Shown here piece by piece: positions 1 to 12,100 of a DNA stretch of 64,000 nucleotides; position 1 is the first letter of the stretch, and the number at the start of each line of letters is the position of its first letter. Both the position numbers and the translations under genes were made by a program. The notes under the pieces are model-generated. The model was given only the letters and a program-made list of their open reading frames with translations, had not been told where the DNA came from and ran no database searches. This DNA is from CAVPTL01 sp963794415 (lineage in GTDB: Bacteria > Actinomycetota > Thermoleophilia > Gaiellales > JAICJC01): positions 1,922,001 to 1,986,000 of the forward strand of contig CAWCDI010000001.1 of assembly GCA_963794415.1 (NCBI GenBank), written 5' to 3'.

Positions 1-553
1 GACCCTCGTCATCGGTCACGAGCTCGCCGGCTGCGAGCACCCACGCGCGATCGGCCAGCGCCTGGGCGACGGGGCTCTCGAACCGCACCAGCATCTGCCC
101 GGGCGGCCACGCGTACTCCACGCAGGCCGGCGCGAGCGGCTCGAAGATGAGCGGATCCACCTCGTCGCACACGAGCGTCGCGGTGGCCGCGGGCAGCGGA
201 TGCAGGCGTACCGTGAGCTCGCGAATGGAGCCGAGCCGGCCGTGAGCGCCGGTGAAGAGCTTGGGCAGGTCGTAGCCCGCCACGCTCTTCACCACCTTGC
301 CTCCCGAGCGTGCGACCGTGCCGTCGGCCAGCTCGGCCTCCATGCCCAGGATCAGGTCGCGCGGCTCGCCGTAGCGGTGGCTGCGCGGGCCGCTGAGCGC
401 CCCGTCGAACACCTCTCCCACCGTCAGCGTGGCGGCACCGGGGGGATCGACGGCCAGCATCTGGCCCGCCTTCCCGAGCTCGGCGTTCAGCTCGGCGAGG
501 CCCGTGCCGGCCGAGACCGTGCAGATGAGATCGCCCGGGCTGTGCTCGATCAC
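1..553 (-). CDS. glcE: glycolate oxidase FAD-binding subunit GlcE (partial, runs off the window)
   Basis: This is the first ~184 codons of an FAD-linked oxidase subunit; the 3' end lies before base 1. It starts with a GTG that overlaps the glcD stop (GTGA, bases 550-553), so the two are translationally coupled. The reading VSAGTGLAELNAELGKAGQ, then GEPRDLILGMEAELADG and KVVKSVAGYDLPKLFTGAHG, matches the PCMH-type FAD domain of GlcE. With GlcD (and a GlcF iron-sulfur subunit expected further downstream, outside the window) it would oxidise glycolate to glyoxylate at the membrane. The start is set by the overlap. Family assignment is strong; the exact substrate is inferred. Confidence 0.88.
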   Translation of the reverse strand, partial: MIEHSPGDLICTVSAGTGLAELNAELGKAGQMLAVDPPGAATLTVGEVFDGALSGPRSHRYGEPRDLILGMEAELADGTVARSGGKVVKSVAGYDLPKLFTGAHGRLGSIRELTVRLHPLPAATATLVCDEVDPLIFEPLAPACVEYAWPPGQMLVRFESPVAQALADRAWVLAAGELVTDDEG

Positions 554-1976
554 AGGCGCTCCACCCCCGCCCGCTCGGCCGGGTGCACGCGATGGATGCC
601 CGGCGCCTCGCCGCACAGCCGCGGTGTGGGGAACGCCTTGCCAGGGTTGCAGAGCCCTTCGGGATCGAACGCCGTGCGCAGGCGCAGCATCACCGCCATG
701 TCGGTGTCCGAGTACATCCGCGGCATCTGGCACGCCTTGTCCACCCCCACCCCGTGCTCGCCGGTGAGCGATCCGCCCGCTGCGATGCAGGCCTCGAGGA
801 TTTTGGTGGCCAGCTCCTCGGCCTGCCCCGACTGGCCGCTCACCGCCGAGTCGAACAGCACCAGCGGATGGAGGTTGCCGTCGCCCGCGTGAAAGACGTT
901 TGCCACCTTGAGACCGTACTCCTGCGAGAGCTCGTCGATGCGGTGAAGCGTCCGCGGAAGCGCGGTGCGCGGCACCACGCCGTCCTGCACGTAGTAGTCG
1001 GGACTCACCCGGCCCATCGCGGCAAACGCAGCTTTCCGCCCGTACCAGAGCGCCGCGCGCTCGGCCAGGTCGGCGGCGATCCGCACCTCGCTGGCGCCGT
1101 GCTCCCGGCAGATCTCCTGCACCTGCCCCTCGAGCAGCTCGACCTCGATGTCGGGGCCGTCGAGCTCCACCAGGAGCACCGCGCCCGCACCCACCGGAAG
1201 GCCCGCGTGCACGGCCTCCTCGACGGCGCCGATGGCAACGGCATCCATCATCTCGATGGCAGCCGGCACGATCCCGCCGGCGATGATCTGCGAGACGACC
1301 TCTCCGGCGGCGTCGGTGGACGGGAACGCCGCCAGCATCGTGGTGATGCGCTGAGGGATCGGCGTCAGCCGGATGACCGCGGAGGTCACGATCCCGAGCG
1401 TCCCCTCGGAGCCGACGAATCCGGCCACCAGATCCACCGGCCGGTCGCGCCGGAGCGTCACCACCTCACCGCCGGCCAGCACCACCTCGAGCTCGATCAT
1501 GTGGTTGGTCGTGAAGCCGTGCTTCAGGCAGTGCGCGCCGCCGGAGTTCTCGGCCACGTTGCCGCCGATGGTGCACACCTGCTGGCTCGAGGGGTCGGGC
1601 GCGTAGAAGAGGCCATGCCGCGCCACCGCCTTCGACACCTCCAGGTTGGGCACGCCCGGCTGCACCCGCGCGCGGCGGTTGGGCACGTCGATGTCGAGGA
1701 TGCGGTTCATGCGCGAGAGGCCGATCACGATGCCCTCGGCCACCGGCATCGCACCGCCGGAGAGGCCCGTGCCCGCCCCCCGGGCCACGAACGGGACGCG
1801 GTGCGCGGAGGCGATGCGCACGGCCGCAGCCACCTCCTCCGTGGTGCGCGGCAGCACCACTACCAGCGGAATCGCCCGCCAGCCGGTGAGCCCGTCGCAC
1901 TCATAGGTGCGCAGCTCCGCCGGATCGGTCAGCACGGCGTCGCTGGGGAGCGCCGCCCGGAGCTCCGCGACCAGCG

Positions 1977-1980
<4 letters not shown>
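550..1980 (-). CDS. glcD: glycolate/lactate oxidase FAD-linked subunit GlcD
   Basis: A 476-residue FAD-linked oxidase. The N-terminal FAD-binding (PCMH) domain spans about residues 35-215, with VPFVARGAGTGLSGGAMP and TIGGNVAENSGGAHC. The C-terminal FAD-oxidase domain carries NVFHAGDGNLHPLVLFD and GGSLTGEHGVGVDK, hallmarks of GlcD and D-lactate dehydrogenases. Length is normal. The ATG overlaps the acnA stop by four bases (ATGA) and its own stop overlaps the glcE start, making an acnA-glcD-glcE operon. It probably feeds glyoxylate and 2-oxoacids into central metabolism. D-lactate or another 2-hydroxyacid is a possible substrate instead of glycolate. Confidence 0.9.
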
Positions 1981-4550
<2,570 letters not shown>

Positions 4551-4588
4551 CCTCCGAAACCTACCAGTGATGTGGGTACGCTAGGGGT
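4551..4588. promoter_or_regulatory. divergent promoter region, acnA / 4589 gene
   Basis: Only 38 bases separate two divergent genes. On the minus strand TAGGTT (4558-4563) sits 7 bases before the acnA ATG. On the plus strand TACGCT (4577-4582) sits 6 bases before the ATG at 4589. Both fit a -10 box placed so that transcription starts at or next to the A of the ATG. Inferred from spacing only. Confidence 0.5.
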
Positions 4589-4870
4589 ATGGCACCATCG
4601 GGATCACGCGTGCATTTGCCCCCTTCCGCGACGCCGCCGCTGGAGGTCTACATCAACGGCGTGCAGCAGGAACCGGGCCGTGACTACGCGCTCGAGGGCC
4701 GCACGCTGGTGTTCCCGCAGGTGCTGATCCAGCCGCGTAAGGACACGGCGAAGAGCCTCTTTCGCTCGCTCTTCTTCGGCCGGTACAAGCCCGAGCACGT
4801 GGTGGACGTGGTGTACCGCGTAAACGGGGTACGCACGGTCGAGAGCGGGCTCGACATCGACAACTCGTAG
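4589..4870 (+). CDS. hypothetical protein, 93 aa
   Basis: A small soluble protein with PPLEVYINGVQQEPGRDY near the start, a basic stretch in the middle (RKDTAKSLFRSLFFGRYK) and an acidic C-terminus. The first half resembles the short beta-rich repeats that present a bound loop in phage or tail-like proteins, but I do not recognise the family. It is divergent from acnA with its own likely leaderless promoter, and 8 bases upstream of the next gene, so the two are probably co-transcribed. No function assigned. Confidence 0.7.
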   Translation: MAPSGSRVHLPPSATPPLEVYINGVQQEPGRDYALEGRTLVFPQVLIQPRKDTAKSLFRSLFFGRYKPEHVVDVVYRVNGVRTVESGLDIDNS

Positions 4871-4878
4871 GAGGTGCC

Positions 4879-5445
4879 ATGGCACGGCTGATCTACTCCG
4901 TCATCTGCTCGCTGGACGGCTACATCGAGGATGCGGCCGGCAAGTTCGACTGGGCCGCGCCGAGCGACGAGGTGCACGCCTACGTGAACGATCAGGAGCG
5001 GCCGGTCGGGACGTACCTCTACGGCCGCCGGATGTACGAGACCATGGTCTACTGGGAGCATCCGCCCGCGGGGACGGAGACGCACGCCGTCGCGCGCGAC
5101 TACGCGAGCATCTGGCAGGCGGCCGACAAGGTGGTCTACTCGAGCTCGCTGACCGAGGTCGGAAGCGCACGCACGCGCCTCGAGCGCGAGTTCGATCCGG
5201 CGGCCGTGCGGCAGATGAAGGCGGATGCGGCGACCGACATCAGCATCGGCGGGCCGGGACTCGCCGCCCATGCGATCCGCGCAGGCCTGGTGGACGAGAT
5301 CCACCTGCTCGTGAACCCCATCATCGTGGGCGGTGGCAAGGCCGCGCTGCCCGACGACGTGCGCCTACGGCTGGAGCTGCTCGACGAGCACCGCTTCGCC
5401 AACGGCGTCGTCCACCTGCACTACGGCGCTCAGACCAGCGAGTAG
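4879..5445 (+). CDS. dihydrofolate reductase family protein (RibD C-terminal type)
   Basis: A 188-residue protein of the RibD_C/DHFR-like fold. It begins MARLIYSVICSLDGYIED, the family's usual first strand with the SLDG motif, and has TDISIGGPGLAAHAIRAGL and DEIHLLVNPIIVGGGKAAL, the NADPH-binding and C-terminal signature. A GGAGG ribosome site lies 6 bases before the ATG (4868-4872). Such proteins in actinobacteria are NADPH-dependent reductases of unknown substrate; this is not a canonical FolA. The last 16 bases overlap the convergent 5430-5687 gene. Confidence 0.85.
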   Translation: MARLIYSVICSLDGYIEDAAGKFDWAAPSDEVHAYVNDQERPVGTYLYGRRMYETMVYWEHPPAGTETHAVARDYASIWQAADKVVYSSSLTEVGSARTRLEREFDPAAVRQMKADAATDISIGGPGLAAHAIRAGLVDEIHLLVNPIIVGGGKAALPDDVRLRLELLDEHRFANGVVHLHYGAQTSE

Positions 5446-5687
5446 CCCTGAAGGGCGGTGGCGAGGAGCGCGATCATGCCGATGACGAACACCGCCAGGA
5501 TGCTGCCGCCCTTGCTGCGCGGGTTCAGGAAGTAGCCGATCACAGCCACCACGAGGCCGATGATCACCATGAAGACGGGGCGCGTCCAGAAGGCCATCAC
5601 CGTTACGGCAACTGCCGACCCGTTGATGACGGCGACGGCATCGTCGCGGAAGGATTCGAACTCACCTGTGGTCTGCTGCTGGGTCAA
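5430..5687 (-). CDS. small two-helix membrane protein, 85 aa
   Basis: A polar N-terminus of about 20 residues is followed by two hydrophobic segments (about residues 24-50 and 62-82) joined by NPRSKGGS. The start is a TTG preceded by AGGAG with 7-base spacing. It overlaps the 3' end of the convergent reductase by 16 bases. No recognisable family; a small integral membrane protein of unknown role. Confidence 0.65.
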   Translation of the reverse strand: MTQQQTTGEFESFRDDAVAVINGSAVAVTVMAFWTRPVFMVIIGLVVAVIGYFLNPRSKGGSILAVFVIGMIALLATALQGYSLV

Positions 5688-5741
5688 GGCTTGGCTCCTG
5701 GAGGACGGTCGTCGGCGAAAGCATACCGCCGGGTCGCGACG

Positions 5742-6728
5742 TTAGGCGGAAGACTCACCCAGAATCTCTGCAAGCTTGTCGATGGAGTGGTTGGCCGACA
5801 CGCGCCGCACAGTGCCCGAGCGCGAGCGCATCACCAGCGACTGGGTGCGCGCGCCGCCGGAGCGGTACCGGACGCCCTGCAGCAGGTCGCCGTCGGTCAC
5901 GCCGGAGGCGGCGAAGAACACGTTGTCGCCCTTCACGAGATCGTCGGTCTTCAGCACCTTCTCGAGGTCGTAGCCGGCGTCGATCGCGGCCTTTCGCTCG
6001 TCATCGTTCCGCGGCCAGAGCCGTCCCTGGAACTGGCCGCCGAGGCACTTGAACGCCGACGCCGAGAGCACGGCCTCGGGCGTGCCGCCGATGCCCCACA
6101 GCAGGTCGATGCCGGTGTCGGGAGTGGCGGCCATCAGGGAGCCGGCGACGTCGCCGTGGGAGATGAAGCGGATGCGGGCGCCGGCCGCGCGCACGCGCTT
6201 GACCATCTCGTCGTGACGCGGGCGGTCGAGCATCACGACCATGAGGTCGCGCACCTTGCTGCGCTTGGCGGCGGCGATCTGCGCGAGCGTGGTCTCGATG
6301 GGCGCGGTGATGTCGATCTCCTCGTCCACGTCGGCTCCGCACGCGAGCTTCTCCATGTAGAACACCGGCCCGGGATCGAACATCGCGCCCTTCTCGGCGG
6401 CGGCGATCACGGCGAGCGCGTTTGGCTGGCCGCGGGCGACCAGCTCGGTGCCCTCGAGCGGATCGACGGCCACATCCAGCTCGGCACCCGTGCCGGAGCC
6501 GACGTGCTCGCCGTTGTAGAGCATCGGGGCCTCGTCCTTCTCGCCCTCGCCGATGACGATCACGCCGTCCATGTCAACGGTCGCGAGCATGATGCGCATC
6601 GCATCGACCGCGGCCTGATCGGCGGCGATCTTCTCGCCGAAGCCGACCCAGCGGGCACAGGCGATTGCTGCCACCTCGGTTACCCGCACCAGCTCGAGAG
6701 CCAGGTTTCGGTCAGGTTTCACGGTCAC
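5742..6728 (-). CDS. glpX: fructose-1,6-bisphosphatase class II
   Basis: About 328 residues, the normal size for GlpX, which hydrolyses fructose-1,6-bisphosphate to fructose-6-phosphate in gluconeogenesis. Key sequences are IVIGEGEKDEAPMLYNGE and VDPLEGTELVARGQPNA, the metal- and phosphate-binding motifs. The open frame runs further upstream, but that part is antisense-like and overlaps the neighbouring gene. I chose GTG at 6728 (VTVKPDRNLALELVRVTE), where family homology starts; GTG at 6722 is an alternative. TATGGT lies 8 bases upstream, so the gene may be leaderless with its own promoter in the 19-base gap. Confidence 0.92.
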   Translation of the reverse strand: MTVKPDRNLALELVRVTEVAAIACARWVGFGEKIAADQAAVDAMRIMLATVDMDGVIVIGEGEKDEAPMLYNGEHVGSGTGAELDVAVDPLEGTELVARGQPNALAVIAAAEKGAMFDPGPVFYMEKLACGADVDEEIDITAPIETTLAQIAAAKRSKVRDLMVVMLDRPRHDEMVKRVRAAGARIRFISHGDVAGSLMAATPDTGIDLLWGIGGTPEAVLSASAFKCLGGQFQGRLWPRNDDERKAAIDAGYDLEKVLKTDDLVKGDNVFFAASGVTDGDLLQGVRYRSGGARTQSLVMRSRSGTVRRVSANHSIDKLAEILGESSA

Positions 6729-6747
6729 GTGCCGAGACCATACCCGA

Positions 6748-7650
6748 CTACGAGCGCAAAAGGCGAGTGGCGAGCCCCGAGATGGAGGCCCGGTCGAGCA
6801 GGGGCTCGAGCCAGCGCTCGGGAATTCCGCCGGCACCGAAACGGGCGCCGGCGAGCGCACCGGCGACTGCTGCGTTGGTGTCGGCGTCCCCGCCGAGGTT
6901 GGCCGCGAATACCACCGCCTGCTCGAACGTCTCGTGGCCGAACGCTGCGGCGTAGCCGATGCGAAGCGCGGTGAGCACGAACCCCACCTGCTCCTGCGCC
7001 TCGGTCTCGAGCTCGTCGGGGCTCGCCGTGAGCGCCGAGGCCGCGGCGGTGCCGGCCGCTGACGACGATCCTGGCAGCCGCTTCTGGCGCAGGAGCGCGG
7101 CCACGGTCTGGTTGAAGAACACGCAGGCGTCGGCGGCCAGGGGATCGTGGTGGGTGAGCGTCGAGTCGAGCCGTGAGACCCGCTCGAGCTCCTTGCCGTC
7201 GCGGCTGTAGCGAAGCGCGATGGGCGCCGTGCGCATGAGCGATCCGTTGCCGGCGCTCTTGCCGCCCGAGTCCTCGTGGTGGCGCAGGGCGGCGGCGCGC
7301 GACTCGTCCGCGCTTCGCGCGCGCATCACGGCGGCCGAGACGGTACCGCCGATGTCCTTCGGGCCCGAGCGCGCCCAGAGCGCGTAGCGGGCGAAGACGT
7401 CGTCCTCGTCGTACTCGCCGCACTCCACGATGCTCCGCGCGAGCTCGAGCGCCATGGCGGTGTCGTCGGTCCACTCACCCCGCGCCCAGAGCGTCGATTG
7501 CACGAGGTCGCGGAGCTCGCCGCCGTAGCGCTGGCGGATCTGGTTGGGGTGAAGCCACTCCAGCGCGGCGCCGAGCGCGTCGCCGACCGCCAGCCCGAGG
7601 AGGGCCCCTCGAGCCCGGTCGAACTCCTCGTCGGAGTACCGGCCCCTCAC
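6748..7650 (-). CDS. ADP-ribosylglycohydrolase family protein
   Basis: About 300 residues. All Mg-binding signatures of the DraG/ARH family are present: GLAVGDALGAALEW, WTDDTAMALELARSI, NGSLMRTAPIAL and NLGGDADTNAAVAGALAGA. Such enzymes remove ADP-ribose from proteins or small molecules. I place the start at GTG 7650 (VRGRYSDEEFDRARG). It overlaps the stop of the upstream nei gene by four bases (GTGA), and the longer frame would read back through nei. It is translationally coupled to a DNA repair gene, which hints at a role in damage response, but that is only context. Confidence 0.88.
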   Translation of the reverse strand: MRGRYSDEEFDRARGALLGLAVGDALGAALEWLHPNQIRQRYGGELRDLVQSTLWARGEWTDDTAMALELARSIVECGEYDEDDVFARYALWARSGPKDIGGTVSAAVMRARSADESRAAALRHHEDSGGKSAGNGSLMRTAPIALRYSRDGKELERVSRLDSTLTHHDPLAADACVFFNQTVAALLRQKRLPGSSSAAGTAAASALTASPDELETEAQEQVGFVLTALRIGYAAAFGHETFEQAVVFAANLGGDADTNAAVAGALAGARFGAGGIPERWLEPLLDRASISGLATRLLRS

Positions 7651-8348
7651 CGGTTCACCTGGCAGCCCGGGCACCAGTAGAGGCGCCGGCGCTGCTCTCC
7701 CACCGGCCGCGAGGCGATGGGGGTGCGGCAGCGCGGGCACGGCCGGCCGGCCTGGCGGTAGATGGTGCGGCCGAGCTGGCCCCGATCGGTGACGCCCGCG
7801 CGAAGGAGCCTGCGCGAGACCGCTGCGAGCCGAAGGAGGGTGCGGTCGGAGAGCTCCTTCGCCGGCGCGAATGGATCGATCGCCTCGCGAAAGAGCGCCT
7901 CGCAGCGCACGATGTTGCCGATGCCGGCGAGCACTCGCTGGTCGAGCAGCGTCTCGGCGATGGGCCTCTCGATGAGCCGCGCGCGGCGCAGGTACTCACG
8001 CGCGTCGAAGCGGCCGTGGAGCAGGTCGGGGCCTAGCGCGAGCCTGGGCTGTGAGCGCCCCACGCGCATGCGGCCGACCAGCACGGCGTCGCCCTTGGAG
8101 GTGCGCATGACGGCCTGGTTGAGCGCCGCGCGCGAGGGCCCGGCGCCTGACGGCAGCAGCCGTGCGCGGCCGTGCATGCCCAGGTGCAGATCGACGCTTC
8201 GGCCGTCGGCGGCGTGGATCAACAGGTGCTTCCCGCGGGCCTCCACGCCGGTCACCGTGCTGCCTGCGAGCGGACCTTCGAGCACGTCGGAGCCCACGAT
8301 CGGCGCGAGGCGGCGGGCCGCCAGCTCGAGCGAATGGCCCTCAGGCAT
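7647..8348 (-). CDS. DNA-(apurinic) lyase / endonuclease VIII-like glycosylase (Fpg/Nei family)
   Basis: A 233-residue Fpg/Nei protein. It begins MPEGHSLELAARRL: Pro2 is the catalytic Schiff-base nucleophile and Glu3 the acid, and the H after PEG is typical of actinobacterial Nei2. The helix-two-turn-helix region holds VLAGIGNIVRCEALF. The C-terminal zinc finger is intact, with Cys pairs in CPRCRTPI and WCPGCQ. It removes oxidised bases in base-excision repair. It is the first gene of a pair with the ADP-ribosylglycohydrolase. Confidence 0.9.
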   Translation of the reverse strand: MPEGHSLELAARRLAPIVGSDVLEGPLAGSTVTGVEARGKHLLIHAADGRSVDLHLGMHGRARLLPSGAGPSRAALNQAVMRTSKGDAVLVGRMRVGRSQPRLALGPDLLHGRFDAREYLRRARLIERPIAETLLDQRVLAGIGNIVRCEALFREAIDPFAPAKELSDRTLLRLAAVSRRLLRAGVTDRGQLGRTIYRQAGRPCPRCRTPIASRPVGEQRRRLYWCPGCQVNR

Positions 8349-8388
8349 GGGCGACGTCGAATGGGGGAGATAGCATCATGGTCAGTTT

Positions 8389-9168
8389 ATGGACCCCGCA
8401 CCCCGCATCGATCCGCTGGCACAGGCCTTTGCAGGCATCGCAAATGAGTACGAGCTGGGCCGTCCAGAGTACCCGTCCGAGCCGGTCGATTGGGCGTGGG
8501 AGCGGCTCGGGCTGAGCGACTCGGCCACCGTGCTCGACCTGGCGGCGGGCACCGGCAAGCTCTCGCGGCTCCTGGCTCCGCGGGCCGGGCGGCTGATCAT
8601 CGTGGAGCCGCTGGCCGAGATGCGGCGCGTGCTCACCGAGCAGATGCCGGAGGCCGAGCCCATCTCGGGCACCGCCGAGCAGCTCCCGCTGGACGACGCG
8701 TCGGTGGAGGCCGTGTTCGTGGCCGAGGCGTTTCACTGGTTCGACGGCGACCGGGCGCTTCGCGAGATCCACCGCGTGCTTCGGCCGGGCGGCGGCCTCG
8801 CGGTGATCTACGGGCACAGCGGCTGGGACGTGCTGCCCGGCGATGCCGAGCTCACCGAGCGGCTCAATCAGGTGAACCGGCGCGACGTGCGGCCCGAGAA
8901 CCGGCCGTGGACGGGGCTCTGGCGCGACGCGTTCGAGCGCTCGGAGCAGTTCGAGCCCCTGGTGAAGACCAGCTTCCCGTTCGTGCAGTCGCTGACCATC
9001 GACCAGCTGGTGGCGCTGGTGGCGTCGTGGAGCTTCGTGGGGGCGCTGCCTGCGGACGAGCGCGACGATCTGCTGGCCGACGTGCGCGACATCCTGCGGT
9101 CGCACGGCGACGGCCCCTTCGACCTGCCGTCGTCGATCGACGTCTACGTCACCACCCGGCGCCGTTGA
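8389..9168 (+). CDS. class I SAM-dependent methyltransferase
   Basis: A 259-residue methyltransferase. Motif I is VLDLAAGTGKLSRLL, followed by the acidic end of strand 2 (IIVEPLAEMR), then VEAVFVAEAFHWFD and REIHRVLRPGGGLAVIY. It belongs to the Methyltransf_11 group, with the AFHWF variant often seen in fungal/actinobacterial TAM-like enzymes. Substrate unknown. The stop abuts the stop of the convergent lhr gene with no gap. Confidence 0.88.
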   Translation: MDPAPRIDPLAQAFAGIANEYELGRPEYPSEPVDWAWERLGLSDSATVLDLAAGTGKLSRLLAPRAGRLIIVEPLAEMRRVLTEQMPEAEPISGTAEQLPLDDASVEAVFVAEAFHWFDGDRALREIHRVLRPGGGLAVIYGHSGWDVLPGDAELTERLNQVNRRDVRPENRPWTGLWRDAFERSEQFEPLVKTSFPFVQSLTIDQLVALVASWSFVGALPADERDDLLADVRDILRSHGDGPFDLPSSIDVYVTTRRR

Positions 9169-12100
9169 TCAGGCCTGGAGCACCAGCCGCCTGTGTGTCT
9201 GGAGAAAGCCGTGGGCCAGCAGCACGCTCTCTGCCGGGTCGCCCGTCAGCGGACGGCCGTCGATTCGCTCGGGCGTGATCCGCTTGATCCTGCCCTTCGC
9301 CACCGCCTCCGCGAGCGCCCCGATGCCCGCGTCGAACAGCTCCGGATCGAACGTCACCAGGCCGCGCCCGCCCTTCTCCACGTAGACCGCCGCCGCGCCG
9401 CCCACAAGCGCCAACCACGCCCCTGCGGCCCGCGACGGCTTTCGCGCCGCATCCGGCCACGGCGCCGTCACGCCGAACGGGTTGGCGGGATCCGTCGCTG
9501 CCAGCACCACTGCCTCGGCCCGCGGATCGCGCTCGCGCAGGTCGCGCAGCCGCTCGACGGCCGCCGGCAGCGCAAACTGCGCCCCGCCCAGCCCCTCCAC
9601 GAAGTAGCCGCGCTGGCAGAGCCCCGCCTCCTCCATCGCGCGGAGCTCGCCGTACACCGACGAGAAGCCGCCCGGCACGCCCTCGGCCAGCACCGCCGCC
9701 CGCGTGACCACGCCGTGGCGCTCGAGCATGACCTCGGCCAGGGTCCGCGCGCGCTCCTTCTGCGTCGCGACCGGCTGGAGGAGCGGCGCCACCAGCGACC
9801 ACCGGCCGCGTGCCGCCGGAAGCGATGAGGTCGCCCGCGACCGGCGCGTGCGCCGCACCGGCGCAGAGGCCGGCAGCGCACGCAGCTTGACCCCGCCGCG
9901 CAGCGGCTCCCACGCGTCGTTGGTCACCAGCCCTGCCCACACCAGCTCCCACAGGTCGGCCAGCACCGCGCGATCTGCGCCGCCGACGTCGGTCACGAGG
10001 TCGGCGAAGAAGCTCGCTCCGCGCCGGTCGAGCACCTCCAGGAGCTGATGCTCGCGCTCGTCGAGCGCGGGATGAAGCAGCGGCACGTTCTCGCGCAGGT
10101 ACAGGCGCACCTTCCCGGGCCCCGCGCCGATCCATACCAGCTCGCCGCCTGCACACGCCGTATCGAGCCAGTCCGAGCGGTAGCCGGGAATGCGCGCCGG
10201 CAGGATGTCCGACTCGATGGCCGCGACCGGCAGCGCGAGCCCCTCGAGCTGCGAGACCACCTCCCGCAGCCGCGTCTGGCCCCGGCCGAGGTCGCGCCCG
10301 ATGCCGTGCCACGCGGGCAAAAACCGCCCCAGCACCGCGGGCTCAACCGGCTCCACCTCGCGCCGCAGCCGCGCCAGCGTGCGCCGGCGCAGCCGCCGCA
10401 GCACCTCGGGCGCCACGAACTCGTTCCCGCTCCCGGCGGGCAGGAAGCCGCCCTCCAGCAGCTCCCCCTCCTTCACCAGCCGAGCGAGCGACCCGGTCGC
10501 GTCCACGCCCAGCCGCGCGGCGACCTCGGACGCCGAGAACGGCACGTGCGTGCGCGCGTGGCGCAGCACCAGCCGATCGAGCGCGTCGGGCACGTGGTCG
10601 AGAAACGCCACCGGCACGCCGGGCGGCGGAACCGCTCCCAGGCCGTCGCGGTAGAGGCCCGCGTCCTCGCCGGCGATCACCCGCTGCTCGCCGGCGATCC
10701 CCACCTCGAACGCGCGGCGATCCTTCAGGAGGCGGGCAACCGCGGCGTCGTCGGCGCCGCGCCGCTCGAGCTCGGCCCGCGTGAGCGCGCCGAGCCGGCG
10801 CAGCAGGTCGTGCGCCGTGTCGGCGGTGAGGCTCCCTCCGATGCCCTGCAGCTCGGCCGAGACCTCGGCGATGGCCTCGGGATCGAGCAGCTCGCGCAGG
10901 TCGTCTGCGGCCAGCAGCTCGGCCAGCAGCGCTCTGTCGAGCGTGAGGGTCTGCATCCTCCGCTCGGCGGCCGGGGCATCGCCCTCGTACATGTAGCTCG
11001 CGATGTAGTCGAACAGCAGCGAGCTCGCGAAGGGCGACGGCTGGGCCGACTCGACCTCCACCAGCCGCACCTGCCCGCTTGCGATCGACTGCAGGAGCTG
11101 CTTCAGCCGGGGCACCTCGAACACGTCGGAGAGCACCTCGCGGTAGGTCTCGAGCATGATCGGGAACGAGCCGAACCGCTTGGCCACCTGCTGCAGGTCG
11201 TGGGCCTTCAGCCGCTGCTGCCAGAGCGGCGTGCGCATGTTGGGCCGCCGGCGCGGCAGCAGGAGCGCGCGGGCGGCGTTCTCGCGAAACCGTGCCGCGA
11301 ACATCGGGCTCTGCGCCACGCGGTCGAGCAGCAGGTCGTCGAGCTCACCGGGCGGCACCGCGATGAGATCGGTGGGCGGCAGGGCATCGGAATCGGGCAG
11401 CCGGATGGCGATGCCGTCGTCCGACCACATCGCCTCCACGTCGATGCCGAGCTGCTCGGACATGCGCGCCTCCACAACGAGCGCCCAGGGGGCGTGCACC
11501 CGCGCCCCGAACGGCGAGAGCACGCAGATGCGCCAGTCGCCCAACTCGTCGCGGAAGCGCTCGATCACGATGGTGCGATCCGACGGCACAACGCCCGTGG
11601 CCTGCTCCTGGTCGTCGAGGTAGTTCGCGAGGTTGGACGCCGCGAGCGGGTCGAGCGGCCCGAACGATCGCGTACGGGCGGCGGCGCCGACGGCCTGCCC
11701 CAGCTCGTAGGGCCGGCCGATGCCGTCGCCCTTCCAGAACGGGAGCTTCCCGGGCACGCCCGGCGCGGGCGACACCAGCACGCGGTCGCGCGTGATCTGC
11801 TCGATCCGCCACGAGCTGGCCCCGAGCTGGAACACCTCGCCCTGGCGCGCCTCGTACACCATCTCCTCGTCGAGCTCGCCCACCCGCGCGCCGCCGTCTG
11901 CCATGAACACGCCGTAGAGGCCGCGGTCGGGGATGGTGCCGCCGCTGATGACCGCCAGCCGCTTCGAGCCGTCGCGCGCGGTGACCGTGCCCGCGGTGCG
12001 ATCCCAGATGACGCGCGGCCGCAGCTCGGCAAACTCATCCGACGGGTAGCGCCCGGCGAGCATGTCGAGCACGCCCTCGAGCTGTGCCCGCGAGAGGTCG